A stretch of DNA of 64,000 nucleotides, from contig NZ_NXLX01000006.1 of the NCBI RefSeq assembly GCF_003364335.1, positions 1 through 64,000 of the forward strand, given 5' to 3'. This stretch comes from Helicobacter anseris (GTDB lineage: Bacteria > Campylobacterota > Campylobacteria > Campylobacterales > Helicobacteraceae). This document shows positions 17,535-25,424 of the stretch, in pieces; position 1 is the first letter of the stretch, and every line of letters starts with the position of its first letter. The notes below the pieces were generated by a model that ran no database searches, was not told where the DNA came from, and saw nothing but the letters and a program-made list of their open reading frames with translations. Made by a program: the position numbers and the translations under genes.

Positions 17535-19553
17535 ATGAAAAGAATCTATTTAAAAAATATTGATTGTCCTAGTTGTGCAGAAAAGATAGAAAATGCACTT
17601 AAAAATCTTGATAGTGTAAAAAGTGTGCAATTAAATTTTCCATCGGGTTTATTGATACTTGAAGGTAATGATATGGATATAGTATTTAAAACTATAAAAA
17701 ATATTGAACCTAAAGTAGAGATTTTGCTTCAAGAAGATGATGGAAAATTTTCTCACAAAAAGATTATATTTGTTATTGTAAGTTTTATTCTTGGTTTTAT
17801 TTTTGAATATTTAAATTTTTCTTTCTTTTGGGTTTTTTTGTTTTTATCCTTAAGCTATATGTTTGCCATAAAGCCTATTATTCTTGGTGCTTTTTCTAGT
17901 CTTAAAAATAAGATTTTTTTTGATGAAAATGTTTTGATGTTAAGTGCGAGTTTAGCTGCCTTTTTTCTACAAGCCTATACAGAATCTGTTGCAATCATAG
18001 TTTTTTATGCACTAGGAGAGCATTTACAAGCTTTTGCAATCTTTAGATCTAAGAAATCTTTTTATGCCCTTCTTGATGCGATGCCTCATAAAGTTTGCAT
18101 TTTAGAAAATAATACAAGAGTGATGAAAGAAATCTCTCAAGTCAAGCAAGGTGAGAGGGCATTGTATAGTGCAGGAGATTTGGTTATCTTAGATGGTGAA
18201 GTTTTGCAAGGAGAAGGTAGTGTAGATACCCAAGCTATTACTGGGGAGAGTGTGCCTGTTTTTGTTTCTAAGGGTGATAGGGTTTTGAGTGGTAGCGTGG
18301 TTTTAGATTTTCATTTGGAGGTGCTTGTTACTGAAACTTATGAAAATAGTTTTATACTCAAAACTAAAAGAATGCTTGAAGATGCATTAAATCAAAAAAC
18401 AAAAGCGCAAGGTTTTATCACAAAATTTGCTAGATTCTATGCACCAATGATTTTTTTTATTGCTGTGGCTTTGTGTTGTATTCCTGTTTTGTTAGGATAT
18501 GGGGATTTTAGAGAATGGCTTTATCGCTCTTTGGTTGTTTTAATGGTTTCTTGTCCTTGCGCACTTGTCTTGGCGATTCCTCTAGGATATTTTAGTGCGA
18601 TTGGCAAGGCTAGTAAAGATGGTATTTTGATAAAAAACGCTCAAATGCTAGAAAAACTCAATGAAATTGATTTGATAGTTTTTGACAAGACAGGAACTCT
18701 CACAACAGGGCATTTCAAAATAAAATCTTTAAATGCTCATAGGGCTGTGAGTGAAGAAATGCTTTTAGAATCTGCTTGTATTGCGATGCAAGATTCAAAG
18801 CATCTTATCGCCTTAGCTTTTCAGAGAGACAAAAAGATTCCTGTGATACAAAGCAGAGAGTTATCTGGTAGGGGAATGATGGTGCAATTGCAAGAGGAAG
18901 TTATTTTGGCAGGGAATGCTAGATTGATGGAAGAGTTTGCAATAAAGTATCAAGAGGAGCAAGAGAGTGGATTGGTGGTGCATATTGCTAGAGATGGAAA
19001 ATATCTTGGTTATATTTTATTGCAAGAAGAACTTAGAGAAGAGGCAATGCAAACTATCAATTTGCTAAAAAAGATTCAAAAAGAAGTTGTGATTATAAGC
19101 GGTGATCGTCTAAAAAATGTCCAAGAAATAGCACAAAAATTGCAATGCAAATACTATGCTCAAGCCTTGCCACAAGATAAATATGAGATTTTAAAATCTT
19201 ATCAAAAACATCATAGAGTAATGTTTGTAGGTGATGGGATAAATGATGCCCCTGCTTTAGCTCTTGCAGATATTGGGGTTGCTATGGGGGTGAGGGGAAG
19301 TGATATTAGCAAGCAAGGTGCTGATATTTTATTATTAAGGGATAATCTCCTAGGCATTTTTAGAATGTTTGAAATTTCAAGAAAAACAAAAAGTATCCTT
19401 TGGCAAAATGTATTCTTATCTTTGGGTATTAAAGTAGTTTTTATTATTCTTGGAATTTTTGGAATGGCAAATATTTGGGAGGCTATTTTTGGAGATGTTG
19501 GAGTGAGTTTATTGGCATTGTTAAATGCTTTGAGGATTTTTAAAATAAGATAA
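17535..19553 (+). CDS. cadA: Heavy-metal P1B-type ATPase, CadA-like (Zn/Cd/Co)
   Basis: This inner-membrane pump exports divalent metal ions. The 672-residue protein has an N-terminal HMA domain with the metal motif DCPSCAEK (residues 9-16), then several membrane spans. It has the TGES actuator motif, the transport-site SCPCALVLAIPLGYF, phosphorylation site DKTGTLTTG and hinge GDGINDAPALALADIG. The CPC motif context and the following PLGYF match Zn/Cd/Co-type rather than Cu-type ATPases; the exact ion is inferred. The same position after comM is held by cadA in H. pylori. AAGTGAG about 7 nt before the ATG may serve as Shine-Dalgarno. Upstream lies the poly-G leader ORF, so expression may be phase-variable. 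Confidence 0.9.
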   Translation: MKRIYLKNIDCPSCAEKIENALKNLDSVKSVQLNFPSGLLILEGNDMDIVFKTIKNIEPKVEILLQEDDGKFSHKKIIFVIVSFILGFIFEYLNFSFFWVFLFLSLSYMFAIKPIILGAFSSLKNKIFFDENVLMLSASLAAFFLQAYTESVAIIVFYALGEHLQAFAIFRSKKSFYALLDAMPHKVCILENNTRVMKEISQVKQGERALYSAGDLVILDGEVLQGEGSVDTQAITGESVPVFVSKGDRVLSGSVVLDFHLEVLVTETYENSFILKTKRMLEDALNQKTKAQGFITKFARFYAPMIFFIAVALCCIPVLLGYGDFREWLYRSLVVLMVSCPCALVLAIPLGYFSAIGKASKDGILIKNAQMLEKLNEIDLIVFDKTGTLTTGHFKIKSLNAHRAVSEEMLLESACIAMQDSKHLIALAFQRDKKIPVIQSRELSGRGMMVQLQEEVILAGNARLMEEFAIKYQEEQESGLVVHIARDGKYLGYILLQEELREEAMQTINLLKKIQKEVVIISGDRLKNVQEIAQKLQCKYYAQALPQDKYEILKSYQKHHRVMFVGDGINDAPALALADIGVAMGVRGSDISKQGADILLLRDNLLGIFRMFEISRKTKSILWQNVFLSLGIKVVFIILGIFGMANIWEAIFGDVGVSLLALLNALRIFKIR

Positions 19554-19578
19554 TTTGCCAATGATTAAAATAATGAAG

Positions 19579-19593
19579 TAATAATTATTATCT
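19579..19593. promoter_or_regulatory. Fur/PerR-like palindrome upstream of the catalase-like gene
   Basis: The sequence TAATAATTATTATCT matches 12 of the 14 defined positions of the Helicobacter Fur consensus TAATAATnATTATTA, and contains a perfect 12-bp palindrome (19579-19590). It sits just downstream of a possible -10 element (TAAAAT, 19565-19570) and about 29 bases before the start codon. Binding there would block transcription. Fur versus PerR cannot be told apart by sequence. Confidence 0.45.
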
Positions 19594-19621
19594 TTAACAT
19601 TAAAATTATGAGGAAAGAATA

Positions 19622-20584
19622 ATGAAAAAAAGTATTTTAAGCGCGTGTTTATTGGCTTTTTTGGCAAGTGACTATACAAATGCCAATGAAACTTATGATT
19701 CCAATCAGATTGCTGATATTTTTTATAAACTCAATGGCGATGTCAATGATCCACATAGAAAAGTAAATCATGCAAAAGGGTTTTGCACAAGTGGTAATTT
19801 TGAACCCACAAAGGATATTGTAAAAAGTCTTGATGTGCCTTTTTTAGATCAAAAGTCTATCCCTACACAGGTGCGATATTCTTTAGGTGGAGCGATTATG
19901 AGTGATAAAAGCAAGCCTAGAGGTATGGCAATAAAGATGCAAGATGATAAAGGAAGCTGGACGATGGTAATGCTTGGTTCTGAAATCAATTTTGCAAAGA
20001 ATCCACAAGAATTTGGTCAGTATTTTGAGATGAGAATTCCTGTAGATGGTAAGGTAGATCAAGAAAAAATCAAGAGATTAACTCAAGAGGTAGATTCTTA
20101 TCGTAATTTTGAAGAATATATGAAAAATGTAGGTATTAGCTCAAGTGTCGCAAATACGGCTTATTATAGTATCCATACTTTTTATTTCAAGGATAAAAAA
20201 AGTGGCAAGATGTTGCCTGCAAGATGGAAATTTGTGCCTGTTGAGGGCGTGAAATACCTAAGTGATGAGGAATTAAAAAAGGTAGGTGATAATTATCTAT
20301 TAGAGAGATTTCAAGAGCATATAAAAAGTAAGCCTATAGAGTATAAGATGTATCTTGTCTATGCAAATAAAGATGATGTTACTAATGATACTACTGCACT
20401 ATGGAAAGGTAAGCATAAAGAGGTATTGGTAGGAACTTTAAAAGTTTCAAAGTATGATGGAATGGATTGTAATGCTGATGTATATTTCCCATCAGATTTA
20501 CCAGATGGTGTAGGTGCTCCAAATGATCCGCTTTTCCAAATTCGCAATGAAACTTATGGTGTTACTTTTGGAAGACGCCAATAA
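19622..20584 (+). CDS. Exported SrpA-type catalase-like heme protein
   Basis: The 320-residue protein starts with a signal peptide (about residues 1-22) and is therefore predicted to be periplasmic. It belongs to the small catalase-related (SrpA-like) family. The distal histidine is near residue 50 in KVNHAKGFCTSG, and the proximal RxxxY motif is RNETY at 308-312, so both heme-pocket landmarks are present. It is much shorter than a full catalase. H. pylori has a similar catalase-like protein. Peroxidase activity is more likely than true catalase, but is not proven. It stands alone between the metal ATPase and a convergent operon, with a strong Shine-Dalgarno (AGGAAAG) and a Fur-like box upstream. 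Confidence 0.85.
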   Translation: MKKSILSACLLAFLASDYTNANETYDSNQIADIFYKLNGDVNDPHRKVNHAKGFCTSGNFEPTKDIVKSLDVPFLDQKSIPTQVRYSLGGAIMSDKSKPRGMAIKMQDDKGSWTMVMLGSEINFAKNPQEFGQYFEMRIPVDGKVDQEKIKRLTQEVDSYRNFEEYMKNVGISSSVANTAYYSIHTFYFKDKKSGKMLPARWKFVPVEGVKYLSDEELKKVGDNYLLERFQEHIKSKPIEYKMYLVYANKDDVTNDTTALWKGKHKEVLVGTLKVSKYDGMDCNADVYFPSDLPDGVGAPNDPLFQIRNETYGVTFGRRQ

Positions 20585-20588
20585 ATTT

Positions 20589-20611
20589 TTCACCCTTTTG
20601 ATAAGGGTGAA
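20589..20611. terminator. Bidirectional hairpin terminator
   Basis: A perfect 9-bp stem, TTCACCCTT / AAGGGTGAA, with the loop TTGAT lies between the converging catalase-like and YagU-like genes. The flanking runs of T or A are short on both sides, so termination may be partial. Confidence 0.6.
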
Positions 20612-21118
20612 TCAAACTTTTAGACTATTTTTTAGCTGATTTCTTACTATCTCAATACTCCACATCCACACAATATGTCCAAAAAATTCTGAAAAATGCT
20701 CATCAAAAGGTATTTCTCCCAAAGGTGGTGTGTGTTGCATAATAGGCATTAAAAGGACATGTGCAAAGAAATAAACAAAAATACCAAATAAAACCCCTTG
20801 ATATTTTGTAATCCAGTGATGTTTTTGAGCAACAAAACAATAAAAAAGCGCAAAAAATACAGAAAATCCTATATGCACGATAAAAATACTCAGAGGTAAC
20901 TCTATCCCAGAAAAAATATAAAACCAATCTGTAGGCAAGCCTAATTGTTCTAAAAATATTTTTGGTGGAGTGGTGCGTTCAAGAGAATCTATAGGGAAAA
21001 ATACTTCAGGATTTCTTGGTGGGAATGGTATCTCCCATCCCCATTTTACAATCGCTCCAAAAATACCTGCTACAACTCCAATAAAGAAGAGTTTTAAAAA
21101 ATTTATTTGCCTTTGCAT
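20612..21118 (-). CDS. YagU/DUF1440-like inner-membrane protein
   Basis: The 168-residue protein has four likely membrane spans and the family pattern of YagU/DUF1440. A GxxAGIFGAIVKWGWE segment opens the protein, an Arg/Pro-rich loop (PFPPRNPEVF) follows, and the C-terminal part contains FFGHIVWMW. In E. coli YagU has been linked to acid resistance, but the mechanism is not known. It starts 9 nt after hsdM ends, so it may be read through from the restriction operon, and it ends at a hairpin terminator. It may also be an older chromosomal gene that marks the edge of the inserted region. Confidence 0.65.
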   Translation of the reverse strand: MQRQINFLKLFFIGVVAGIFGAIVKWGWEIPFPPRNPEVFFPIDSLERTTPPKIFLEQLGLPTDWFYIFSGIELPLSIFIVHIGFSVFFALFYCFVAQKHHWITKYQGVLFGIFVYFFAHVLLMPIMQHTPPLGEIPFDEHFSEFFGHIVWMWSIEIVRNQLKNSLKV

Positions 21119-21127
21119 TTTTTATCC

Positions 21128-22543
21128 TTAAATGTTGTTTAATATTTTTTGTATATCAGAAATTTTATTTTTAATAGATTCTAGGACTTCTTCAGGAGAG
21201 GGGAGTGCGTCTTCCTCTTCTTTAATCCAATTGATATCAAGTTTATAGCTATTGCTTTCAATCTCAGAGTAAGAAAATCTTTTAAATCTCTCGCTTTCTA
21301 CCCTTTTGCTTCTATCTTCCATACAATAACATCGTTTAAAATCTTCCAAATCTTCAATCCTTATAGGATTTTCTACGAGGGTAAATCTTTTCTTGCTTCT
21401 TAGATCATAAATCCATACCTCTTTGCTTTGTATTTCCTCACTCATTTCTTTTTTCTCAAAAAACAGCACATTGGCCTTTACTCCTTGAGCATAAAATATT
21501 CCTGTAGGAAGTCTCAAAATCGTATGGAGATTAAAATTTGCAAGCAGTCGTTTTCTTATTTTCTCTCCAGCTCCTTCCTCAAATAGCACATTGTCAGGCA
21601 AAACTACCCCAGCTCTACCATTAAAAGAAAGAATACTCATAATATGTTGAAGGAAATTTAGTTGTTTGTTGCTTGTAGTGGCAAAAAAGTCATCCCTCTC
21701 ATAATATTCTTCTTGGGCTTTCGTATCACCCTCATCAGTAATAATCTTAGTGCTACTTTTTTTACCAAAAGGTGGATTAGTAGCGATAATATCAAAATAT
21801 TTAGAGCCTTTTTCTTTTAAAGAATCAGCACAAGAAATGTTTCCTTCTTCTCCTCCTATATTATGAAGCACCATATTCATTGCACAAAGACTTGCTACAA
21901 GAGGGGCTATATCTTGTCCATATAAAGTAGAGGTTTTAAGCTCTCTAAGCTGAGTGCGGTTGAGAGTGTTATGAGATTTGATATATTCATAGGCTGAGAG
22001 CAAAAACCCTCCTGTCCCGCAAGCAGGGTCACAAATCTTTTCCCCAAGTGAGGGACTTAAGCATTCAATAATACAATCAATAATCACTCTAGGAGTGAAA
22101 TATTGTCCAGCCCCTCCTTTGCTATCTTGAGCATTTTTTTCTAACAACCCTTCATAAATATCGCCTTTAACATCACTACTTAATCCCAACCATTCTTCTT
22201 TGTCGATGATGCCAATCAATCTTTTGAGATTAGCAGGCTCATTGATTTTATTTTGAGCTTTGGCATAAATGGTGCCAATCACACCACTTTGATGAGAAAG
22301 GGTAGAGAGGATATGCGTATAAATTTTTTCTAATTCTTCTCCTGATGAATTTAAAAGGTTGCTCCATTGACAATCTTTTGGGAGAAGTGATGTAGTGGCA
22401 TTGCTTTTACATTTTTCATCATCCATTTTTAAAAAAAGAAGATAGGTAAATTGTGCGACATAGTCGGTATAAGCCACACCACTATCTCTTAAGATTGTTG
22501 CATAATTCCAAACTTTTTTTATCAATGTTGAAGTATTACTCAT
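21128..22543 (-). CDS. hsdM: Type I restriction-modification methyltransferase HsdM
   Basis: HsdM is the N6-adenine methyltransferase of a type I system and works as HsdM2-HsdS. From the chosen start the protein has 471 residues, with an N-terminal helical domain (WNYATILRDSGVAYTDYVAQ), the AdoMet motif DPACGTGGFLLSAYEY, catalytic motif NPPFG, and the later LPDNVLF. I placed the start at 22543, not at the upstream in-frame 22660. The extra 39 residues would lie inside the AIPR coding region and lack family similarity, whereas MSNTSTLIKKVWNYA is a normal HsdM N-terminus. The gene overlaps the upstream AIPR gene by 8 nt. It is the last hsd gene of the operon. Confidence 0.92.
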   Translation of the reverse strand: MSNTSTLIKKVWNYATILRDSGVAYTDYVAQFTYLLFLKMDDEKCKSNATTSLLPKDCQWSNLLNSSGEELEKIYTHILSTLSHQSGVIGTIYAKAQNKINEPANLKRLIGIIDKEEWLGLSSDVKGDIYEGLLEKNAQDSKGGAGQYFTPRVIIDCIIECLSPSLGEKICDPACGTGGFLLSAYEYIKSHNTLNRTQLRELKTSTLYGQDIAPLVASLCAMNMVLHNIGGEEGNISCADSLKEKGSKYFDIIATNPPFGKKSSTKIITDEGDTKAQEEYYERDDFFATTSNKQLNFLQHIMSILSFNGRAGVVLPDNVLFEEGAGEKIRKRLLANFNLHTILRLPTGIFYAQGVKANVLFFEKKEMSEEIQSKEVWIYDLRSKKRFTLVENPIRIEDLEDFKRCYCMEDRSKRVESERFKRFSYSEIESNSYKLDINWIKEEEDALPSPEEVLESIKNKISDIQKILNNI

Positions 22544-24173
22544 TTTTTTCTTTACCGCTCCTTTTTGCAACTTTTTGATCAATGAGGATTTTGATTTCCT
22601 TAGATTTGAAAAGGTAATTATGAGAGTAGTTATCTTCCAATTCACTTTTTTTGCGTTCAATGATTGTGTTTATCACTCTAAGTGCTTGTATAAATACTTC
22701 GCTAAGTTTTTCTTGTTGTTTTTCAAACACAAATTTTTCATCTAAAATATTTGGATTTAGCTTACTCATTGCATAGCATATGCTGAAAATTGCGTGTGGG
22801 AAAAATGCCTCATTTGTATTGTTTTGATTAACAAATCTAATAATCTCATAGCTTCTAAAAAGTCTAAAAGCTAGAGTTTTTTCTTCACTCTTATTTTCAA
22901 ATATCTCATCAAAATATCTTCTTAATACTGCCATTTTGGAAGATTTGGCATCTGAGGGGTTGGATTTGTAAATTGCCACATAGGCTTGAATAAGAAAATC
23001 ATTTTTCAAAACTTCAATTTTTTGGTCTTTGCTAGGGATTTCTCCTGATTTGATTTCTAGGAATATTTGATGATCTAAAAAATATTTTTGGATAAAACGC
23101 TGTTTTTTATGGTTGGCTTTGAGATCACGAAAATTGATAGGATTTTGGCTATTTGCCCCTTCTGTGATTTTTGCAATGATTGAATCTTCGGTGAGAACAA
23201 ATATTTTAAGCAAGATTCTTGTATTTTCATTGATATTTGAGCGTGCAAGGGTTTCGGTGGTTTGTCCTCCATTGATAATCATCGGATTTTTGATTTTTAG
23301 AATCTTATTGCCAAGCCCATCACCGATGGGAGGGGCAAATCCATCGCATACGATAGAGATACCATTGTTGATAAACCAAAAGAATTTGCTTTCTTCCTTT
23401 GATTCTGCTGTGGCTTGAATTTTTTTGTTGATTGTGTTTAGTCCTTTGTAGTAGCGAATATTTTTTTCAAGTAGATTTTGCTCTCCGTGTTTTTTATACA
23501 TATCTATAAATTCTCTAGCATTTACTGTTGCGATATGTCCGCTCACTCCACTGATGAGGTTTTCGGTAATATCTCCTATGGTGGTGAGTGTTACTTCAAA
23601 ATCTTTTTTGATTGGTTCAAGCGAATATCTTGCTATCTCTTTTGCCCCATAGGTGCAAATCTCATATTCTTTGTATCTTTCTTTGAATATCTCAATATCC
23701 TGAGTGGCTTCCCCATTGCTTACAAAATGGATAAAAATATTAGGGAAGCCATTATCAGTGATTGCTTCTTGAATATCTTGTATTCTACTTTTGAGGAGCT
23801 CAGAGAGCTTTGCAGGGATTTTGCCTCCAAGAATTCTATGTGTGGATTCTAGTGTGAGTCGGATATCGTTTTCACCGATACTTTTGTCAGGCTTAGAGAA
23901 GTATTTGGATTGAAAAAAATGGATAGAAAAGTTTTCTTCAGTGTGAATGTAAATCGCATCAATTTGGGCATCTCCACTTCCATCGGTAATGCAAGGAATA
24001 GCTTCTAAAATATCAATATTGCATATCTCACTCATTGCGTAAGCCAAAAATGCATAAGAGTTTTTTCTCTGCAAGATTTCATCTGTATTCTTAGCTTCAA
24101 ATTCTTTGAGTTTTCTCTCTGGAATAAGTGAAAAAAATCTTGTGATTTTGTTGGCTAAATACTCATAATACAT
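22536..24173 (-). CDS. AIPR-family protein in the restriction operon
   Basis: The 545-residue protein matches the AIPR (abortive phage infection) family. The core contains FWFINNGISIVCD and NPMIINGGQTTETLA (about 265-305). The N-terminal part holds a likely PD-(D/E)XK-type nuclease pattern: GSGDAQIDAIYIH (Asp near 68 and 72) followed by HFFQSKYFS (Gln 88, Lys 90). Proteins of this family are associated with abortive infection and with modification-linked defence loci. Here it sits between hsdS and hsdM, the place of the 'mlo' (M-linked) genes of Campylobacter type I loci. It overlaps hsdM by 8 nt, so expression is coupled to the methyltransferase. The nuclease assignment is by pattern only; its target is unknown. 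Confidence 0.8.
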   Translation of the reverse strand: MYYEYLANKITRFFSLIPERKLKEFEAKNTDEILQRKNSYAFLAYAMSEICNIDILEAIPCITDGSGDAQIDAIYIHTEENFSIHFFQSKYFSKPDKSIGENDIRLTLESTHRILGGKIPAKLSELLKSRIQDIQEAITDNGFPNIFIHFVSNGEATQDIEIFKERYKEYEICTYGAKEIARYSLEPIKKDFEVTLTTIGDITENLISGVSGHIATVNAREFIDMYKKHGEQNLLEKNIRYYKGLNTINKKIQATAESKEESKFFWFINNGISIVCDGFAPPIGDGLGNKILKIKNPMIINGGQTTETLARSNINENTRILLKIFVLTEDSIIAKITEGANSQNPINFRDLKANHKKQRFIQKYFLDHQIFLEIKSGEIPSKDQKIEVLKNDFLIQAYVAIYKSNPSDAKSSKMAVLRRYFDEIFENKSEEKTLAFRLFRSYEIIRFVNQNNTNEAFFPHAIFSICYAMSKLNPNILDEKFVFEKQQEKLSEVFIQALRVINTIIERKKSELEDNYSHNYLFKSKEIKILIDQKVAKRSGKEKNE

Positions 24174-24206
24174 TGCTTACTCCTTAACTTTATTTTCTGT
24201 ATTTTA

Positions 24207-25424
24207 TCATACAAGCTCACCTTTGAACGCACTCTCAAGCAGAGAGAGGCGATAGGTTTCGCATTCTTTGAGAGAGGATTCCAAAAGGCTTTTGGCTGAA
24301 GCGATTTTCTCTAGTTTTGATTCCAAAATCTCCACGATTTCCCTCTGAATCTCAAGGGGTGGGAGGGGGATTGAGAAGTTTTCTAAATCGTGTGAGCGAA
24401 TAGAGGGAGAATTATCCCCACGCATAAATTGATTTAGCCCATTGACAACTAGAGGAGAAATCATCAAAAAGAATAAATATTTTGGGAGTAGATTTGACTT
24501 TGGGCGACAGACATAAAACCCTGTTGAGGCTACACAATGGCTAAACTCCAAATCAACAAAAGCAATATTTTTGAGATAGGGTCTAACCATAGAAAACAAA
24601 GTATCTCCCTCTTTGACTTCTCTTTTGGCACGGCTTGGGGCTTTGGAAGTGGGGAGAGTTTTTGGGGTGGTAATCGTTTGGGTTTTGTTGTCAATGCTTT
24701 CTATATCAATATAGGAGAAAGTATCTTTATCAAGTTTTGCTGTTGTCATTTTCTCCAAACACTCTCCTAATCTCACCCATTGCCAATCTTTGGAATGAGG
24801 GGTGAGGTTGCCATTGAAAGCGTCGTTGAGGAGTGAGAGGCGATAGGTTTCGCATTCTTTTAGAGATGATTCCAAAATGGCTTTGGCTGAAGTGATCTTT
24901 TCTAGTTTTGATTCCAAAATCTCCACGATTTCCCTCTGAATCTCAAGAGGTGGGAGGGGGATTTCAATCTGTTCAACTATGCTTTTTGAAATCTCTTTAA
25001 ATGTCGTTCCTCTCCCCAAAGAATTGAGAAAAGTAGTTTTGCCTTTGAGAAAGTAAAAAAGATAAAGATTGTAGATTTTTTTCTCATCACATACAAGGTT
25101 TTTGAAACCTTGATTGCAATACATTTCACTACCTACAATAGCAACCTTGCCAATAGGTGCTCTTGAGCTTAGCAAAATTGTTCCTATGGGGAGAATTTTT
25201 AGGCTTTTATCTTTGACTGCTTTTTGTGTAATTTGTCTTTTTGTCTGATAGATAATCTTTGAATCATTGTTGATTTCTGCAGGGGTAATCCACGGACATT
25301 CTCCGTCCCAATACTCTGGGTTTGTTGTTGAGGGGGTTGTTCCTCCAATAATTTCAGCAATATCTCCAAGTCTTATCCATTGCCAATGTTGGGGGAGGTT
25401 GTGGGGAGTCATTTGGATTCCCAT
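24207..25424 (-). CDS. hsdS: Type I specificity subunit HsdS (two TRDs)
   Basis: HsdS recognises the bipartite DNA target of the type I enzyme. The 405-residue protein has two target-recognition domains, starting at NLPQHWQWIRLGDIAEI and HSKDWQWVRLGECLEKM. Each is followed by a near-identical conserved helix region containing LPPLEIQREIVEILESKLEKI. Both TRDs look intact and the length is normal, so the subunit should be functional. The two conserved regions are encoded by long direct repeats that could allow domain shuffling. The start at 25424 overlaps the Abi-like gene by 16 nt; a Met four codons in (25412) is an equally good start. Confidence 0.93.
   Translation of the reverse strand: MGIQMTPHNLPQHWQWIRLGDIAEIIGGTTPSTTNPEYWDGECPWITPAEINNDSKIIYQTKRQITQKAVKDKSLKILPIGTILLSSRAPIGKVAIVGSEMYCNQGFKNLVCDEKKIYNLYLFYFLKGKTTFLNSLGRGTTFKEISKSIVEQIEIPLPPLEIQREIVEILESKLEKITSAKAILESSLKECETYRLSLLNDAFNGNLTPHSKDWQWVRLGECLEKMTTAKLDKDTFSYIDIESIDNKTQTITTPKTLPTSKAPSRAKREVKEGDTLFSMVRPYLKNIAFVDLEFSHCVASTGFYVCRPKSNLLPKYLFFLMISPLVVNGLNQFMRGDNSPSIRSHDLENFSIPLPPLEIQREIVEILESKLEKIASAKSLLESSLKECETYRLSLLESAFKGELV
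24244..24372 (-). repeat. Direct repeat copy 1 within hsdS (second conserved region)
   Basis: About 129 bases are nearly identical to 24835-24963, at a constant offset of 591 bases (197 codons), and encode the second conserved helix of HsdS. The differences are scattered single bases. Confidence 0.9.
24835..24963 (-). repeat. Direct repeat copy 2 within hsdS (central conserved region)
   Basis: Partner of the repeat at 24244-24372. It encodes the central conserved helix between the two target-recognition domains. Recombination between such copies, or with an incoming hsdS, would exchange or delete a whole TRD in frame. Confidence 0.9.

Noticed and set aside
22544-22660. Longer N-terminus for HsdM (39 extra residues)
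   Set aside because: The extra residues lie inside the AIPR gene, are unlike HsdM N-termini, and the internal ATG at 22543 gives a normal start.
24244-24963. hsdS repeats as a CRISPR or satellite array
   Set aside because: There are only two copies, both coding, and they correspond to conserved HsdS protein regions.
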